From contig JADKBS010000026.1 of the NCBI GenBank assembly GCA_016714985.1, forward strand, positions 100,241 to 164,240: a stretch of 64,000 nt of DNA. The letters are read 5' to 3'. This document shows, one piece after another, positions 1-9,120 of the stretch (positions are counted from its first letter, which is position 1; the number at the start of each line of letters is the position of its first letter). The position numbers and the translations under genes are program-made. The DNA comes from Saprospiraceae bacterium. GTDB taxonomy: Bacteria > Bacteroidota > Bacteroidia > Chitinophagales > Saprospiraceae. The notes beneath the pieces were generated by a model. That model saw only the letters and a list, made by a program, of their open reading frames with translations. It made no database searches and was not told where the DNA came from.

Positions 1-2358
1 GGATCCCTTTTAGCCTCATGGGGCAAAAACATCCACTTTGCCCGCGAGTGGGCAGATGTGCATATTGCCCGTTACCCCAAGTCGGGCAGGCCAGTAGAAC
101 AACCCGCAGGCGACGAGCAGGTCGCAAGATTGCTGGAGGTGGCCGATGTGGTTAGGCTAAAACTTTCAGAAGAAGGTATCTCCCCAGTGTGCATCCTAGC
201 CGCCATGGCAAAACCCAATGTGGCATTTACCGCAGACCAGTTAAAGACCTTTCCGTTTTCAGAAAAAGAGTTGCTTGAAAAAGCTTTGAGCGGCCAGGGC
301 AGCGATGCAATCGTGCCGCCTGTGCCAGATAAAAAAGGAAGCAGCAACGGCACAGCCAACAAAGCCAATGAAAAAGGTGCGCTGCTCAGGTTTTGCATTG
401 ATAAAACCGAACTGGCGAAGGAAGGCAAAATAGACCCCATTGTAGGCCGTGACCGAGAGGTGCGGAAAATGGCTGAGATACTTGGCAGGCGGACAAAACC
501 CAACGTTATCATCGTGGGCGAGCCGGGCGTTGGCAAAACAGCCCTTGTAGAAGGCTTTGCGCAGCGCATTGTGGACGGGCAGGCTCCGCCTCACCTTCAG
601 AGCTCACAGGTATTTGAACTCGACTTAGGAGCGCTGGTGGCGGGAGCTGCTTACAAAGGGGAAGTAGAAGAGCGCCTTAAAGGCATTATTTCCGAAGTCA
701 AACAATTCGAAAAGGCAATATTGTTCATTGATGAAATCCATGTATTATTGGATCCCAAAGGGAGTTTAGCTGGTGCCGCTAATCTGCTAAAGCCGGAACT
801 GGCCCGGGGCGAACTGACGGTCATCGGTGCTACCACTTTCGATGAGTATCGCAAATACATTGAAAAGGACGACGCATTTAAGCGCAGATTCGATGTGTTG
901 GAAGTGGAAGAGCCAGATGCCGATAAGGCAGAGCGGATGTTGAAAATCCTGCTCGCCCGCTACGAGGAACACCATGAAATAAAGGTGGAAGAAGAAGCAC
1001 TTCGTGAAGCTGTGCGCCTAGCTTTCCGCTATCTCAAAGACCGCCGCCTGCCCGATGCCGCCATTGACCTGGTGGACAAGACCATGGCAGCCGTGCGCAT
1101 GATGAAAAGCACCAGCGCCGGAGAACTGACCGCCCTCCTCTCAGAGCTGGAGGAGCTGGAAAAAACGCTTGAAGAAGCAGGCCAGGAAACCGTGCTTCGG
1201 GAATTGCGTTGGTTTGATGGACAAATCAAAGACAGGGTCAGCCCCATCCTGTTGGGCAAGTTGCAAAACCTGAAAGAAGCGCAAAAAATTGAAGCCACCG
1301 AAAGCCTGAATGCCTACCTAAAGGAAGTACTGGCCGAGCTTCAAACCTATGACGTGACGAACAAGGAAACCGTCACCGCTTCCGACATAGCAGCCATGGT
1401 GGCCTACTCCACGGGTATCCCGCTGGGCAAGCTGCAATCGGACGAGCGGGAGAAACTAGAGCGGCTTGTTGACCACCTCAAGAAACGGGTGGTCGGGCAA
1501 GACCATGCACTTGAAACACTTTCCAACGCCATCGGCATCAGCAGGGCAGGCCTGTCGGACGACCGAAGGCCTATTGGTTCTTTTTTCTTTCTTGGCCCCA
1601 CGGGCACTGGCAAAACGGAATTGGCCAAGGCCATTGCAGAATTTCTGTTCAATGACGAACGGGCGCTGATGCGCTTTGACATGTCCGAATACACACAAAG
1701 CCATGCCGTGGACACGCTGACGGGCGCCCCGCCTGGCTTCGTAGGGCATGAGGAGGGCGGTGTTTTGGTCAACCGCATCCGTGAACAACCCTATTCCGTG
1801 GTGCTCTTCGATGAAATCGAGAAGGCAGACCCCAACATCTTCAAGGTTTTCCTGCAAATTTTGGACGACGGGCGACTGTCCGACAAACTGGGCAAGGAAG
1901 GTGACTTCACCAACGCCATCATCCTTTTTACCAGCAATATCGGTAGTGACTATGTCGTCGAAAAATTCGACGCCGGCGAGATACCAGACCAAGCCGAGCT
2001 GGTGGAGCGCATGGGGCGTCATTTCCGCGATGAATTTTTGGGTAGGCTAACGGAGGTCATCCCTTTCGCTCCCATCAAGGAGGAGAACATTGTCAAGATA
2101 CTTGACATACAGCTGAAAAAATTGCATGGTACTTTATCTGACAAAGGCATAAAGCTCGAAATTGGGGACGAGGCTAAAAAACACCTGGCCATGATGGGGT
2201 TCAACCCGCGCTTTGGGGCTCGCCCCCTGCGCAGGGTCGTGTTCAATGAAGTGCAGAAACCCTTGGCCAAAATCATCATCACCGGGAAGCTGGACAGCGG
2301 CGGAACCGTCGAGCTGAAGCTGGATGAAGCTAAAAAACTGAAGTTCGAAATCATCTAA
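1..2358 (+). CDS. clpV: ClpV-like AAA+ unfoldase of T6SS-iii (TssH), 5' partial
   Basis: This Clp/HSP100 ATPase disassembles and recycles the contracted TssB/TssC sheath in the cytoplasm. The reading frame is open to base 1 (a GTG at 58 is merely internal), so the true start and part of the N-terminal domain lie outside the window. About 785 residues are visible. The first AAA+ module has Walker A GEPGVGKT near residue 174 and Walker B LFIDEIH; a coiled-coil middle region follows; the second module has GPTGTGKT near residue 533, Walker B VVLFDEIEK and a ClpB-type C-terminal domain. It lies 31 bp upstream of tssB. That context favours ClpV over housekeeping ClpB, although the N-domain that would settle it is incomplete. 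Confidence 0.9.
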   Translation, partial: GSLLASWGKNIHFAREWADVHIARYPKSGRPVEQPAGDEQVARLLEVADVVRLKLSEEGISPVCILAAMAKPNVAFTADQLKTFPFSEKELLEKALSGQGSDAIVPPVPDKKGSSNGTANKANEKGALLRFCIDKTELAKEGKIDPIVGRDREVRKMAEILGRRTKPNVIIVGEPGVGKTALVEGFAQRIVDGQAPPHLQSSQVFELDLGALVAGAAYKGEVEERLKGIISEVKQFEKAILFIDEIHVLLDPKGSLAGAANLLKPELARGELTVIGATTFDEYRKYIEKDDAFKRRFDVLEVEEPDADKAERMLKILLARYEEHHEIKVEEEALREAVRLAFRYLKDRRLPDAAIDLVDKTMAAVRMMKSTSAGELTALLSELEELEKTLEEAGQETVLRELRWFDGQIKDRVSPILLGKLQNLKEAQKIEATESLNAYLKEVLAELQTYDVTNKETVTASDIAAMVAYSTGIPLGKLQSDEREKLERLVDHLKKRVVGQDHALETLSNAIGISRAGLSDDRRPIGSFFFLGPTGTGKTELAKAIAEFLFNDERALMRFDMSEYTQSHAVDTLTGAPPGFVGHEEGGVLVNRIREQPYSVVLFDEIEKADPNIFKVFLQILDDGRLSDKLGKEGDFTNAIILFTSNIGSDYVVEKFDAGEIPDQAELVERMGRHFRDEFLGRLTEVIPFAPIKEENIVKILDIQLKKLHGTLSDKGIKLEIGDEAKKHLAMMGFNPRFGARPLRRVVFNEVQKPLAKIIITGKLDSGGTVELKLDEAKKLKFEII

Positions 2359-2389
2359 AAAATTCACCCTTTAAATTAATGCACGACTT

Positions 2390-2860
2390 ATGGCATTTAA
2401 CATGGACAACTTGGAACTGAAAAAAAACGGGTTCATCTATGAAGCAACGGAACCCACCTCGGCCGCAATGGCAGACCTGCCCAAAAACAGGACCATGCTA
2501 TTGGCTGAATTGAACGACAAACCTCCTTCAAAGCCCGAAGTGGTTTACGATTTGGAAACCATGGAAGCCGTCTTCGATTATTTCAAACCTCAATCCAAGG
2601 TGGAATTCACCAACGAAGAAGGCGCTTCGGTCAACGAAAAACTGGAGTTCAAAAACGTTGGTGACTTTGGTAAAAAATCTTTGATCAACCAAAGCGAATT
2701 CCTGCGTTCTACCGAGCAAAAGAAGATAGATTACAAATCTTTTGCCAGACAGATACAGAACAACCGTGTGCTACAAAAAGCGCTCAGCGACTCCAAAAAA
2801 AAGGAGGCTTATATCACATTGCTGAAATCAATGCTCCAAGACCTGGAAGAAAACGGTTGA
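2390..2860 (+). CDS. tssB: T6SS-iii contractile sheath small subunit TssB
   Basis: This 156-residue protein is the small sheath subunit, which pairs with TssC to form the contractile tube around Hcp. Support comes from size, from its place between clpV and tssC, and from the acidic helical C-terminus ending in a LLKSMLQDLEENG tail that resembles Bacteroidota TssB. There is no signal peptide. An internal ATG at 2402 is an alternative start, but the upstream ATG at 2390 keeps the usual length. A 137-bp gap with no gene separates it from tssC. Family assignment is from recognition plus synteny. Confidence 0.85.
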   Translation: MAFNMDNLELKKNGFIYEATEPTSAAMADLPKNRTMLLAELNDKPPSKPEVVYDLETMEAVFDYFKPQSKVEFTNEEGASVNEKLEFKNVGDFGKKSLINQSEFLRSTEQKKIDYKSFARQIQNNRVLQKALSDSKKKEAYITLLKSMLQDLEENG

Positions 2861-2997
2861 AGGGATTTGCTGAAAGGTGAGTGGTAAGTGTAACAAGTTG
2901 CCATGTTTGCACCTGCACCATATTAGTTGAGTAAGCCAGGGCATCTAAATACCCTCCCTTCGTCAACCATAAACATTAAATCATACAACTTAAAATC

Positions 2998-4398
2998 ATG
3001 AGTGGCCAACAACAAGACAATTTGCAGGCATCTGAATTTGAACAACCACAATCGCAGGTTCAAACCCGCCAGCCCGTAGAGCAAGTACCAGCCGCGGCCG
3101 TAGAAGAAGCGCTGGACCTACTCAGCGAATTTGGCGGGTATGAACTCGTATCAACCACTGTCGAAAGCGCGGAAAACCTAGACCCCAACCAGGCGGCCCT
3201 GCGGGAAATATTCCTGGCCGAGCAAGAGAATGCGGAAGAGCGCGACAAGCTGAAAAAGCGCCTTCGTTCCTGGATTGCATTGCTTACATCCGTGGACAAT
3301 GTAGGCGACATGATAGAAAAAGGCCAGGAACTTAGCGAGCAGAACGAAAAACTTCTTAATGCCAACCTGAAAATAGCACTTGACGCAACCCGCAAGCTGG
3401 AAACCAATTACCGCACCGTGGCTACTTTCTATCAGAATGCAGCTGGCGACAAGCCCGTCAAAAACGTTTCCATCATCAATGCCTCCATGGAAAAAATTGC
3501 CGACAACGACAATCCCGTTGTGCGGAAATTGGTGGGCGATGAAATGCAGAACAAATTCGATAGGCTCGATTTGATGAACCACTACAGCATGCTGGTAGTG
3601 CCGGGCTTTATCGGCAACAAATCCGTCATAGACGAGTGGGGCCGGGTTGCCTTTGAAAACAAGGTGATGCTGCTGACAGATTTCCGGAATCTTGACACAC
3701 CTGCCATGACATTGAAGCTGTTTGAGCAGGCGAAAATGACTGGCGAAGATGACTTCAAATCCAATATGATGATGACGTGCAACTATCTCGTTGCGCGGGA
3801 AGCCGTTACGGAAGCAGGAGAAAAAGAGCCTATGTACATTCCCCCAAGTGCCGCCTTGGCTGGTAGGATGTACAGTGAAAATATCGGCCAAGTAGCAGCG
3901 GGTAAAAAACATGGCTTGTTGCGCGGTATTACTGGCACCCGGTACGATATAAGAGCTAGCGATTTGTCAGACTTGGGAGACAAGGGCTTAGTGCCAGTTG
4001 TCTTTGAATTCGGACAGGTGCAGGCGTTCTCTCAAAAGACCCTGTTCAATGGCTCCAACATTGGCTTGCAGACCTACTCCGTGGTGCGCACTTTTGACTG
4101 GTTGACCAAAAGCATGATGGATTACCTTAACCGGATGCTTTTTCAAAACATATCAACCAACATGGAAATGAACATCCGGAACGAAGTCTCTTCATTTTTG
4201 GATAAATGCCAGCGCGAAACAAAAGTAATTGAAAAGTTTGCAGGTGTTACTGTTAGCCGCGACCCTAAGCACCGCGACCGTGTTTTGGTCAATATGAAGA
4301 TTACTCCTTTTTTCCCTGCGCGGAATTTTGTGATTTTTTTGGACGGAAAAAGAGGCGATGACGGAAATGTTAGTGTAAAAGGTAAAACTGGCGAGTAA
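2998..4398 (+). CDS. tssC: T6SS-iii contractile sheath large subunit TssC
   Basis: This 466-residue protein is the large sheath subunit (the Bacteroidota TssC/VipB family, formerly DUF5458). The first 35 residues are Gln-rich and low-complexity, followed by a helical region around residues 60-140. A long alpha/beta core then contains the DRLDLMNHYSMLVVPGFIG stretch and a C-terminal sheath-core region around RMLFQNISTNMEMN. It is cytoplasmic with no signal. It follows tssB at the position expected for a sheath pair, and the next gene encodes the tube protein, so sheath and tube are made from adjacent cistrons. Confidence 0.9.
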   Translation: MSGQQQDNLQASEFEQPQSQVQTRQPVEQVPAAAVEEALDLLSEFGGYELVSTTVESAENLDPNQAALREIFLAEQENAEERDKLKKRLRSWIALLTSVDNVGDMIEKGQELSEQNEKLLNANLKIALDATRKLETNYRTVATFYQNAAGDKPVKNVSIINASMEKIADNDNPVVRKLVGDEMQNKFDRLDLMNHYSMLVVPGFIGNKSVIDEWGRVAFENKVMLLTDFRNLDTPAMTLKLFEQAKMTGEDDFKSNMMMTCNYLVAREAVTEAGEKEPMYIPPSAALAGRMYSENIGQVAAGKKHGLLRGITGTRYDIRASDLSDLGDKGLVPVVFEFGQVQAFSQKTLFNGSNIGLQTYSVVRTFDWLTKSMMDYLNRMLFQNISTNMEMNIRNEVSSFLDKCQRETKVIEKFAGVTVSRDPKHRDRVLVNMKITPFFPARNFVIFLDGKRGDDGNVSVKGKTGE

Positions 4399-4533
4399 CA
4401 TTTTTCATATCCGGGTATAATAAAGAGTAGTTGTTCGAGAAATAGATGTTCAGAAAACCTCCGGGGAAAAAACTGAATGCCATTTATCTGCAACCGTGTT
4501 CATCATTTTTTTCAACAACCAAATTTCTAAATC

Positions 4534-4926
4534 ATGTTCAACGCAAAATTGAAAATCGAAGGTAAAGAGTTTGCCATCCTGAAATGCCATTATGTACTCG
4601 ACCGTGACACCGACCTTTCAGGCCGTCCTTCTACTGACATCAGGGCTGGAAAAGTGACCATGCAGATCGAATCCTCCAGCGACACCATGTTCTACGATTG
4701 GGTTATCAATGCGTATGCCCAAAAAGACGGAGAAATCGAATTTTACAAGCGCAACGATCCCACTCCCGCTAAAGTGCTAAAATTCGAAGAGGCTTATATG
4801 GTGGATTATGGCGAAGACTTCGATGTGGTGGGCGGCAACAAAGAGCAGCCCATGGTGGAAACCTTCACCGTTTCTGCCCGAAAACTGACCTTGGGTGGCA
4901 CTTTTGAAAAAATCTGGCCTGAATAA
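4534..4926 (+). CDS. tssD: T6SS-iii tube protein TssD (Hcp)
   Basis: This 130-residue Hcp-like protein forms the expelled inner tube. It begins MFNAKLKIEGKEF, has the beta-barrel-type pattern of Bacteroidota TssD (DTDLSGRPSTDIRAGKV, then VETFTVSARKLTLGG) and is about the usual size. The 135 bp upstream hold no gene and could contain its own promoter, though I see no clean TAnnTTTG box. A strong hairpin (4951-4991) directly after the stop separates it from vgrG, as expected where the tube subunit must be made in far greater amounts than the spike. Hcp in this family is usually also secreted. Confidence 0.9.
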   Translation: MFNAKLKIEGKEFAILKCHYVLDRDTDLSGRPSTDIRAGKVTMQIESSSDTMFYDWVINAYAQKDGEIEFYKRNDPTPAKVLKFEEAYMVDYGEDFDVVGGNKEQPMVETFTVSARKLTLGGTFEKIWPE

Positions 4927-4950
4927 GCCCTTGCCCACTCCTTTTTCATT

Positions 4951-4991
4951 GATTCACAGCCGCTTCCCTCGTTGGGAAGCGGCTGTGAATC
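4951..4991 (+). terminator. Perfect 18-bp hairpin between hcp and vgrG
   Basis: GATTCACAGCCGCTTCCC and its exact reverse complement are separated by a TCGTT loop. There is no long T run after it (GCTTTATT follows), so it may act as a partial terminator, an attenuator or an mRNA 3'-end stabiliser that raises hcp transcript over vgrG. It ends 30 bp before the GTG start of vgrG. Confidence 0.75.
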
Positions 4992-5021
4992 GCTTTATTA
5001 ACCAGCCCAAATTTCGCAACC

Positions 5022-6776
5022 GTGGAACGGAAAATAATATCCGCCGTGGAAATTGATGGGAAACCCATTTCCCCCATTTCATCGCTTATCGTTCACCAGC
5101 CATTGAATGGGCACCATAGTTTCGAAGTCCGTTGCCCCCTTTCCGAAAAGGAAAAGTCGCTTTCGGATGCTGGCAGTGCCAACGTGGGAAAAGAAATAAA
5201 AATTGACCTCGCCTCCAAGAATTCCAAATCTACGTTTACGGGCTTGGTGACCGGTGTCAGCCTTTCCAAGCACCAAGGTACCGCTATGGAAATCGTTTAT
5301 CACGGCTACAGCCCTACCATTTTGATGGACGATGGACAACACTGCCAGTCTTTCGAGGAAAAAACACTCGACAAAATCGCAAAGGAAGTCTGCGGCAAAT
5401 TTGGTGTCTCGCTGAATGCTGACCCTGCTTACAAGAATCCATTGCATTATTTTGTCCAATACCGTGAAACTGCTTTTTCATTCCTAAGCCGCTTAGCAAG
5501 CCTTTACGGTGAATGGTTTTTCTATGATGGGTCAGGGCTTTGCTTTGGCAAAGCACCCAAGCCAAGTCCGGTGGAACTGATTTTCGGCAGGGATCTTTAC
5601 AGTTTTGACCTTGGCCTCAATGTGGCACCCATAAAATTCAAGCAGCTAGGATATGATCATATTGGCCACCAATTCCCGGAAAGTGCTTCCAGCGCTGCCA
5701 GCGTCACCGAACTGGACGATTACGGAAAAATCGCATCAGGTGCCTCAGAGCAGATTTTCAAGAACGAACCCTTCTCCCCTACCCCATTGGACATCCAAGA
5801 CAAAAGTGACCTCGACGAATTGACCAAACACCAGAAAACAGCCAAGGCCGCCAACATGGTGGTATTTCAGGGCACCAGTGACAACAACCTACTGACGATA
5901 GGCGGACTGATCACCGTGAAGGGTAAAATCGGTGATATAGGAAATGCTATTGGCAAAGAAGTAACCTACGGCGAATACCGCATCATTAAAATATCCCACT
6001 CTGCTGACTCTCTTGGGAACTACCAGAATAGCTTCAAAGCAATTCCAGCCAGCCTGGTCGAGCCCCCCACCAACCCTCAAGTCGTACACCCAGTGTGCGA
6101 AATCCAACCAGCAGATGTAATGGAGAACCATGACCCTGAAAAACTGGGCAGGGTGCGGTTGCAACTTCGCTGGCAGCAGGCCGGCGGAGAGAAGACTCCT
6201 TGGGTACGCGTGGCCGCCAGCGGTGCCGGTGGTACGCACGGTGCCTTTTTCATGCCTGAAAAAGGCGATCAGGTCCTCGTGGCCTTTGAACACAATAACC
6301 CCAACAAGCCCTATGTAGTAGGCACACTGTATCATGGCAAGGCAAAACCAGGCGGAGACCTTTCCAACCCTGATAACAACAAGAAAATCATCAAGACCAA
6401 AAGCGGGAATCAAATTGCCATCAGCGACGAAGGGGGCAAAGAATCCATCAAAATTGAAAGCCAGAGCAACGTCATCACGCTAACTATGGAAGGCGACACA
6501 AAAATTTCCATCAGCACCCAGGGTAACATGTCGTTGAGTGCTAACAATATTGTCCTTTCTGCCAATGAAAATATAGTCCTTTCTGCCGGAAAGGTTGTTA
6601 CAGCGCAAGCTGGTGATAAAGAAAAACTTACCCTGACAAAAGGCGAATCTGCCAAATTGGAAGGAAAGGATACAAGCATGACCGGAGAAATGAAGGCCGT
6701 GGTACATTCCAAAACCACTTCCGTGGAAGGTGATACGACCGTGGATGTAAAGGGGGGGGTCATCAATTTAAATTAA
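5022..6776 (+). CDS. vgrG: T6SS spike protein VgrG (TssI)
   Basis: This 584-residue VgrG forms the trimeric spike on the Hcp tube. The N-terminal two-thirds matches the gp27-like part (HQPLNGHHSFEVRCPLSEKE near residue 26; QYRETAFSFLSRLASLYGEW near 150). A gp5-like OB-fold follows (GRVRLQLRWQQAGGEKTPWVRV near residue 376), then a gp5 C-terminal beta-helix with repeated NIVLSANENIVLSAG strands. It stops in the beta-helix, so there is no C-terminal toxin domain. The start is GTG, chosen because it lies just after the hcp hairpin and no ATG fits. No PAAR, adaptor or effector/immunity pair follows; tssE starts 3 bp after the stop. Confidence 0.93.
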   Translation: MERKIISAVEIDGKPISPISSLIVHQPLNGHHSFEVRCPLSEKEKSLSDAGSANVGKEIKIDLASKNSKSTFTGLVTGVSLSKHQGTAMEIVYHGYSPTILMDDGQHCQSFEEKTLDKIAKEVCGKFGVSLNADPAYKNPLHYFVQYRETAFSFLSRLASLYGEWFFYDGSGLCFGKAPKPSPVELIFGRDLYSFDLGLNVAPIKFKQLGYDHIGHQFPESASSAASVTELDDYGKIASGASEQIFKNEPFSPTPLDIQDKSDLDELTKHQKTAKAANMVVFQGTSDNNLLTIGGLITVKGKIGDIGNAIGKEVTYGEYRIIKISHSADSLGNYQNSFKAIPASLVEPPTNPQVVHPVCEIQPADVMENHDPEKLGRVRLQLRWQQAGGEKTPWVRVAASGAGGTHGAFFMPEKGDQVLVAFEHNNPNKPYVVGTLYHGKAKPGGDLSNPDNNKKIIKTKSGNQIAISDEGGKESIKIESQSNVITLTMEGDTKISISTQGNMSLSANNIVLSANENIVLSAGKVVTAQAGDKEKLTLTKGESAKLEGKDTSMTGEMKAVVHSKTTSVEGDTTVDVKGGVINLN

Positions 6777-6779
6777 AGT

Positions 6780-7232
6780 ATGGCACATTACAGTTTCCCA
6801 TTGCGCAGCGGCGAATTGATGAAAAAAAAGCCGGACATACCGATGTGCAGTCTGGAGGAGTCCATTAGGCAGCATATTTACCTCATTCTGATAACTCGTT
6901 TTGAGGAAAACAGGTTTGATACCAGCTATGGATGTGAGCTTTGGGAATATGATTTCGAAAGCTTGAAAGCTTTGGATGATAAAAAGCATTACTTGGAAAA
7001 TTGTGTGAAAACCTTATTGCTCAAATACGAAAAACGTGTCTCGGAACCAGCAGTGAGCATCAGTATTTCTGAAGGCCCGCTGGTCAGCCATCTTAAGTCA
7101 GAGAACAAGGTTAAAAGAAAAATAGAAGTAAAAGTCAGGGGTAGGGTAGCTCAAACCAACCAGGCTTTTAATCAGAATTTTGTGATATTCTTCAGTCCTG
7201 TAATTACGGAAGGCTTTACTGTCAAAACTTAA
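6780..7232 (+). CDS. tssE: T6SS baseplate protein TssE (gp25-like)
   Basis: This 150-residue gp25-like baseplate wedge subunit shows the typical N-terminal helix (CSLEESIRQHIYLILITRFEENRF), the C-E-LWEYDFE turn near residue 56 and the family ending with a beta hairpin (FVIFFSPV). gp25 proteins link the inner baseplate to the first sheath ring. The gene is 3 bp after vgrG and 9 bp before tssF, so the baseplate genes are translationally close. Confidence 0.88.
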   Translation: MAHYSFPLRSGELMKKKPDIPMCSLEESIRQHIYLILITRFEENRFDTSYGCELWEYDFESLKALDDKKHYLENCVKTLLLKYEKRVSEPAVSISISEGPLVSHLKSENKVKRKIEVKVRGRVAQTNQAFNQNFVIFFSPVITEGFTVKT

Positions 7233-7241
7233 CAGTGTTAA

Positions 7242-9116
7242 ATGGAAACAAGGGAAGAGATAAAAAGTAGAATGTGGAAGGACGTGGCGAAAGCGTGGGA
7301 TTATCAAGAGTCAGAAATGTCGGCGGATGCTTTTGACCCTCTTATCAACCTACTGTTGAACGCATGCTCGGTTGAATTTGAAAAAATCAACCAAGAACTT
7401 CACCTTTCCCGCGAGCGAATATTAGAACAACTCGTACATACCTTAGTCCCTGAAATCTTGACGGGACCCTCCCCTGCGCACGGCATTTTACATGTGCGCC
7501 AGGTGGAGGCTGAATTGAAAATACTCCCTACCCACCAATTTTACAATAAAAAAAAGGCTGACAAAACCGAGAAAGAAATTTATTTCTCTGCACTGGAGGA
7601 ATACAAATTGACGAACGCAACTGTGCGCTACCTTGCCACGGGCGATAGGTTGCTGAATGTCGAAAACTTTCCATTTCGAGAGGTAATCGCCCAAAGCGAC
7701 ACTCGGACCCGAACGCTGCCCACGAATGAAGTATGGTTGGGGATTTCGCTCCATTCCAGTATCCAGTCGATTAGGCAAATGGCTTTTTTCATTAACTGGA
7801 AAAACGAATCCAAGCTCCAACACTGGCTTCGGCAACTTCCTTTCACTCAATGGCACTTAGGCCCCCATCCATTGGTGACGGAGCTCGGCCTACTCAGCAG
7901 CGCCCAACCCCTTGATGCAAGTTTTGCCAGCCCTCCCTTTGAACAAGAGTATCAACCCACCTATCACGTGCAGCGAGCGGTAAAACAAATATGGCAACCT
8001 CATTTTGTCACGTTAAAAGGCATAAATAATGGAAAGGAGGTCAGCTTGCAGGCCAACAAAACAAGCTATCCGTCAGCATTTGAACAAGTGTTCCCCTTGG
8101 AAGAACTTGCAAAAATGCAAGACCCGCTATTGTGGCTCCGAATAGAGTTCCCTCAGTATGTGCCAGCTTCCGTACTTGTCAACATGGATTGCCAACTGAA
8201 CTGCTTCCCGGTACTGAACAGAAAGTTTTATAGCAAATCAGCCCGGTTAAGCGATTTCCTAAATATTGTGCCGCTAAAGTGCGATGAATATTTTTTTGAT
8301 ATAGCGCGCGTCGTCAACGATCAAGGGCTGAGTTTCCACAACACCCCTTTGGCAAATTTGCGCAACCTAGACACCGGCTCTTTTACCCTCCGAAACCGTG
8401 GCATCAAGAAAACGGACTACCGTGCAGCCTCACAAGTGCTGCGCCATCTGCTTGATTTAATGCGAGATGAGAGTGCTGCCTTCGCTGCCTACCATTCAGA
8501 CTTTTTATCTCAAAAAACCAAGAAGCTGCACCAGGACATTACCGACCTTGAGCAGCACATCAAGGAAAATGACAGGCAGTGGGAAGAAAATGCTTACTTG
8601 CTTATAAAACCTACAAAAAACGAAAAGAACAAGGAAGTGGTCATCGAGTTTTGGTCCACGGATGGAGAGGATGCCAATGGTATTCCAGCTGGAGCTAACT
8701 TGGAGATGTACACCTCGAAGGGCTTCCACCGAGACAGCCTACGGCTCATCACTTCTACTGGAGGTGGACGCAATAGCCGCTCCTCCACCGAAAGTTATTA
8801 TGAGTTCAAGAAAGCCCTCGTGTCGCGAGACCGGGTAGTGACACAAGAGGATATCAAAACCTTTTGTTACGCACATTTTGGCGACAAAATCAGTGGCGTA
8901 AGCATTTCAAAAGGGTTTCAAGTAAGCGAGAAGCCGGGAGAGGGGATGCAGCGCACCATAGAAGTAACCCTGCTAACAACAGCCGGGCAGGAGGAACTGG
9001 ACAACAATTCGGAATGGGAATCGGCCTGTCGCGACCTGGAAATAAACCTTAATTGTAAATCCGCTGGATTGTTGCCCATCCGCGTAAAAGCGCGAAAGGC
9101 AGATAAACCTTTTTAA
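7242..9116 (+). CDS. tssF: T6SS baseplate protein TssF
   Basis: This 624-residue baseplate wedge protein resembles TssF/gp6. N-terminal signatures include AFDPLINLLLNACSVEFEKI and the RERILEQLVHTLVPEIL block near residue 65. The C-terminal part contains RDRVVTQEDIKTFCYAHFGDK, a phrase typical of TssF and phage gp6-like proteins. It is cytoplasmic with no signal or membrane segment. It sits between tssE and tssG, its usual partner, with a 4-bp gap to tssG. Confidence 0.9.
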   Translation: METREEIKSRMWKDVAKAWDYQESEMSADAFDPLINLLLNACSVEFEKINQELHLSRERILEQLVHTLVPEILTGPSPAHGILHVRQVEAELKILPTHQFYNKKKADKTEKEIYFSALEEYKLTNATVRYLATGDRLLNVENFPFREVIAQSDTRTRTLPTNEVWLGISLHSSIQSIRQMAFFINWKNESKLQHWLRQLPFTQWHLGPHPLVTELGLLSSAQPLDASFASPPFEQEYQPTYHVQRAVKQIWQPHFVTLKGINNGKEVSLQANKTSYPSAFEQVFPLEELAKMQDPLLWLRIEFPQYVPASVLVNMDCQLNCFPVLNRKFYSKSARLSDFLNIVPLKCDEYFFDIARVVNDQGLSFHNTPLANLRNLDTGSFTLRNRGIKKTDYRAASQVLRHLLDLMRDESAAFAAYHSDFLSQKTKKLHQDITDLEQHIKENDRQWEENAYLLIKPTKNEKNKEVVIEFWSTDGEDANGIPAGANLEMYTSKGFHRDSLRLITSTGGGRNSRSSTESYYEFKKALVSRDRVVTQEDIKTFCYAHFGDKISGVSISKGFQVSEKPGEGMQRTIEVTLLTTAGQEELDNNSEWESACRDLEINLNCKSAGLLPIRVKARKADKPF

Positions 9117-9120
9117 ACTG

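Noticed and set aside
6400..6776. C-terminal toxin domain on VgrG
   Set aside because: The last 130 residues are regular beta-helix repeats of the gp5 C-terminal type and end at the normal length.
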